A model generated the notes under the pieces. That model searched no databases. It was not told the origin of the DNA and worked only from the letters and a program-made list of their open reading frames with translations. A stretch of 64,000 bases of DNA, taken from positions 2,275,001 to 2,339,000 of the forward strand of contig NC_134684.1 of NCBI RefSeq assembly GCF_024713945.1, given 5' to 3'. The position numbers and the translations under genes are program-made. Source of the stretch: Dermatophagoides farinae (lineage: Eukaryota > Arthropoda > Arachnida > Sarcoptiformes > Pyroglyphidae). Shown piece by piece: positions 63,573 to 64,000 of the stretch; positions within the stretch are counted from its first letter, which is position 1, and each line of letters begins with the position of its first letter.

Positions 63573-64000
63573 AACGAAAATAAATAAAAAAAAAATTTCA
63601 TGCCATGGACCACTATGAAGACGGTAAATTGTCCAAACAAGATTCAATTCGTTTGGAATGTATTTTAATGGTAAAATTAAAAACAAACTTTTTTTTTATA
63701 CATACCATGTCAAAATGGCATCACTAAATTGAATATATTTATTTATTTTTTTCATGAAAAAAAACATTTTCTGTTTTCGGTTTTGTTTTAAACAAATTTC
63801 TAAATATAATATGATGATGACCAAAAAAAAAAAAAAAAATCAAGAATCTCAATGATCATTCGATTGGAGAGAAAAAAAATGATTATTTTATTGATTAAAA
63901 TTGGTTTATTCGGACACACATGCACACGCACACACATACAAACAAAACCTACGCTACATAATTTTGGGTTTTTCATCATCATCATCATGATATCATTTCC

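Larger units (their letters stand above)
55075..64000. other. NAV intron 12, continuing past the window edge
   Basis: The donor gtaagt directly follows LTSQLTAN. The next conserved NAV segment was searched for by eye in all frames and not found, so the intron is at least 8.9 kb. The sequence is AT-rich with many tracts: GAT near 57382-57410, TTG at 59388-59425, GT near 60128-60148, TTG near 63253-63272. No gene recognised on either strand. Confidence 0.6.

Overview
The window is nuclear DNA from an arthropod. It is AT-rich, crowded with microsatellites, and its genes have both very short (37-80 nt) and very long introns. A serine protease whose mature N-terminus ([18 protein letters not shown]) almost equals the published N-terminus of house-dust-mite allergen Der p 9, plus a fatty-acid-binding protein of allergen group 13 type, point to an astigmatid mite, most likely Dermatophagoides. 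No plasmid, phage, CRISPR, rRNA or tRNA signal was recognised. All exon models below were built by reading splice sites and checking phase by hand.

Left part (1-28 kb) is gene-dense: a carboxylesterase (minus, cut by the left edge) diverges from ASCC1 (plus); ASCC1 converges with a four-exon FABP gene (minus); a 4-kb gap holds an unusual nested inverted-repeat element with an interstitial arthropod telomere-type (CCTAA)5 tract; then the group-9-like protease (plus), a TMEM59-like membrane protein (plus), an unrecognised Cys-rich single-pass membrane protein (minus), ANKRD13C (minus), an ARL14EP-like gene with a reading-frame break (plus), an eight-finger C2H2 protein (minus), a small single-pass membrane protein (minus) and a GBA-type glucosylceramidase (plus).

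Right part (29-64 kb) is dominated by one huge gene, a neuron navigator (NAV/unc-53/sickle) homologue. Twelve exons join in phase into about 1447 residues: an N-terminal calponin-homology domain, a long Ser/Asn/Gln-rich region and the first part of the coiled coil. The gene runs off the right edge; the last 8.9 kb look intronic. A filzig-like CLIP/trypsin protease lies on the opposite strand inside NAV intron 1. Two in-phase ATG exons suggest alternative NAV promoters.

Most notable: the 1.2-kb element at about 6.69-7.85 kb (212-bp inverted arms made of 16-bp tandem repeats, two further hairpins and telomere-type repeats inside); a one-base difference that changes the ANKRD13C C-terminus; and the frame break in the ARL14EP-like gene.
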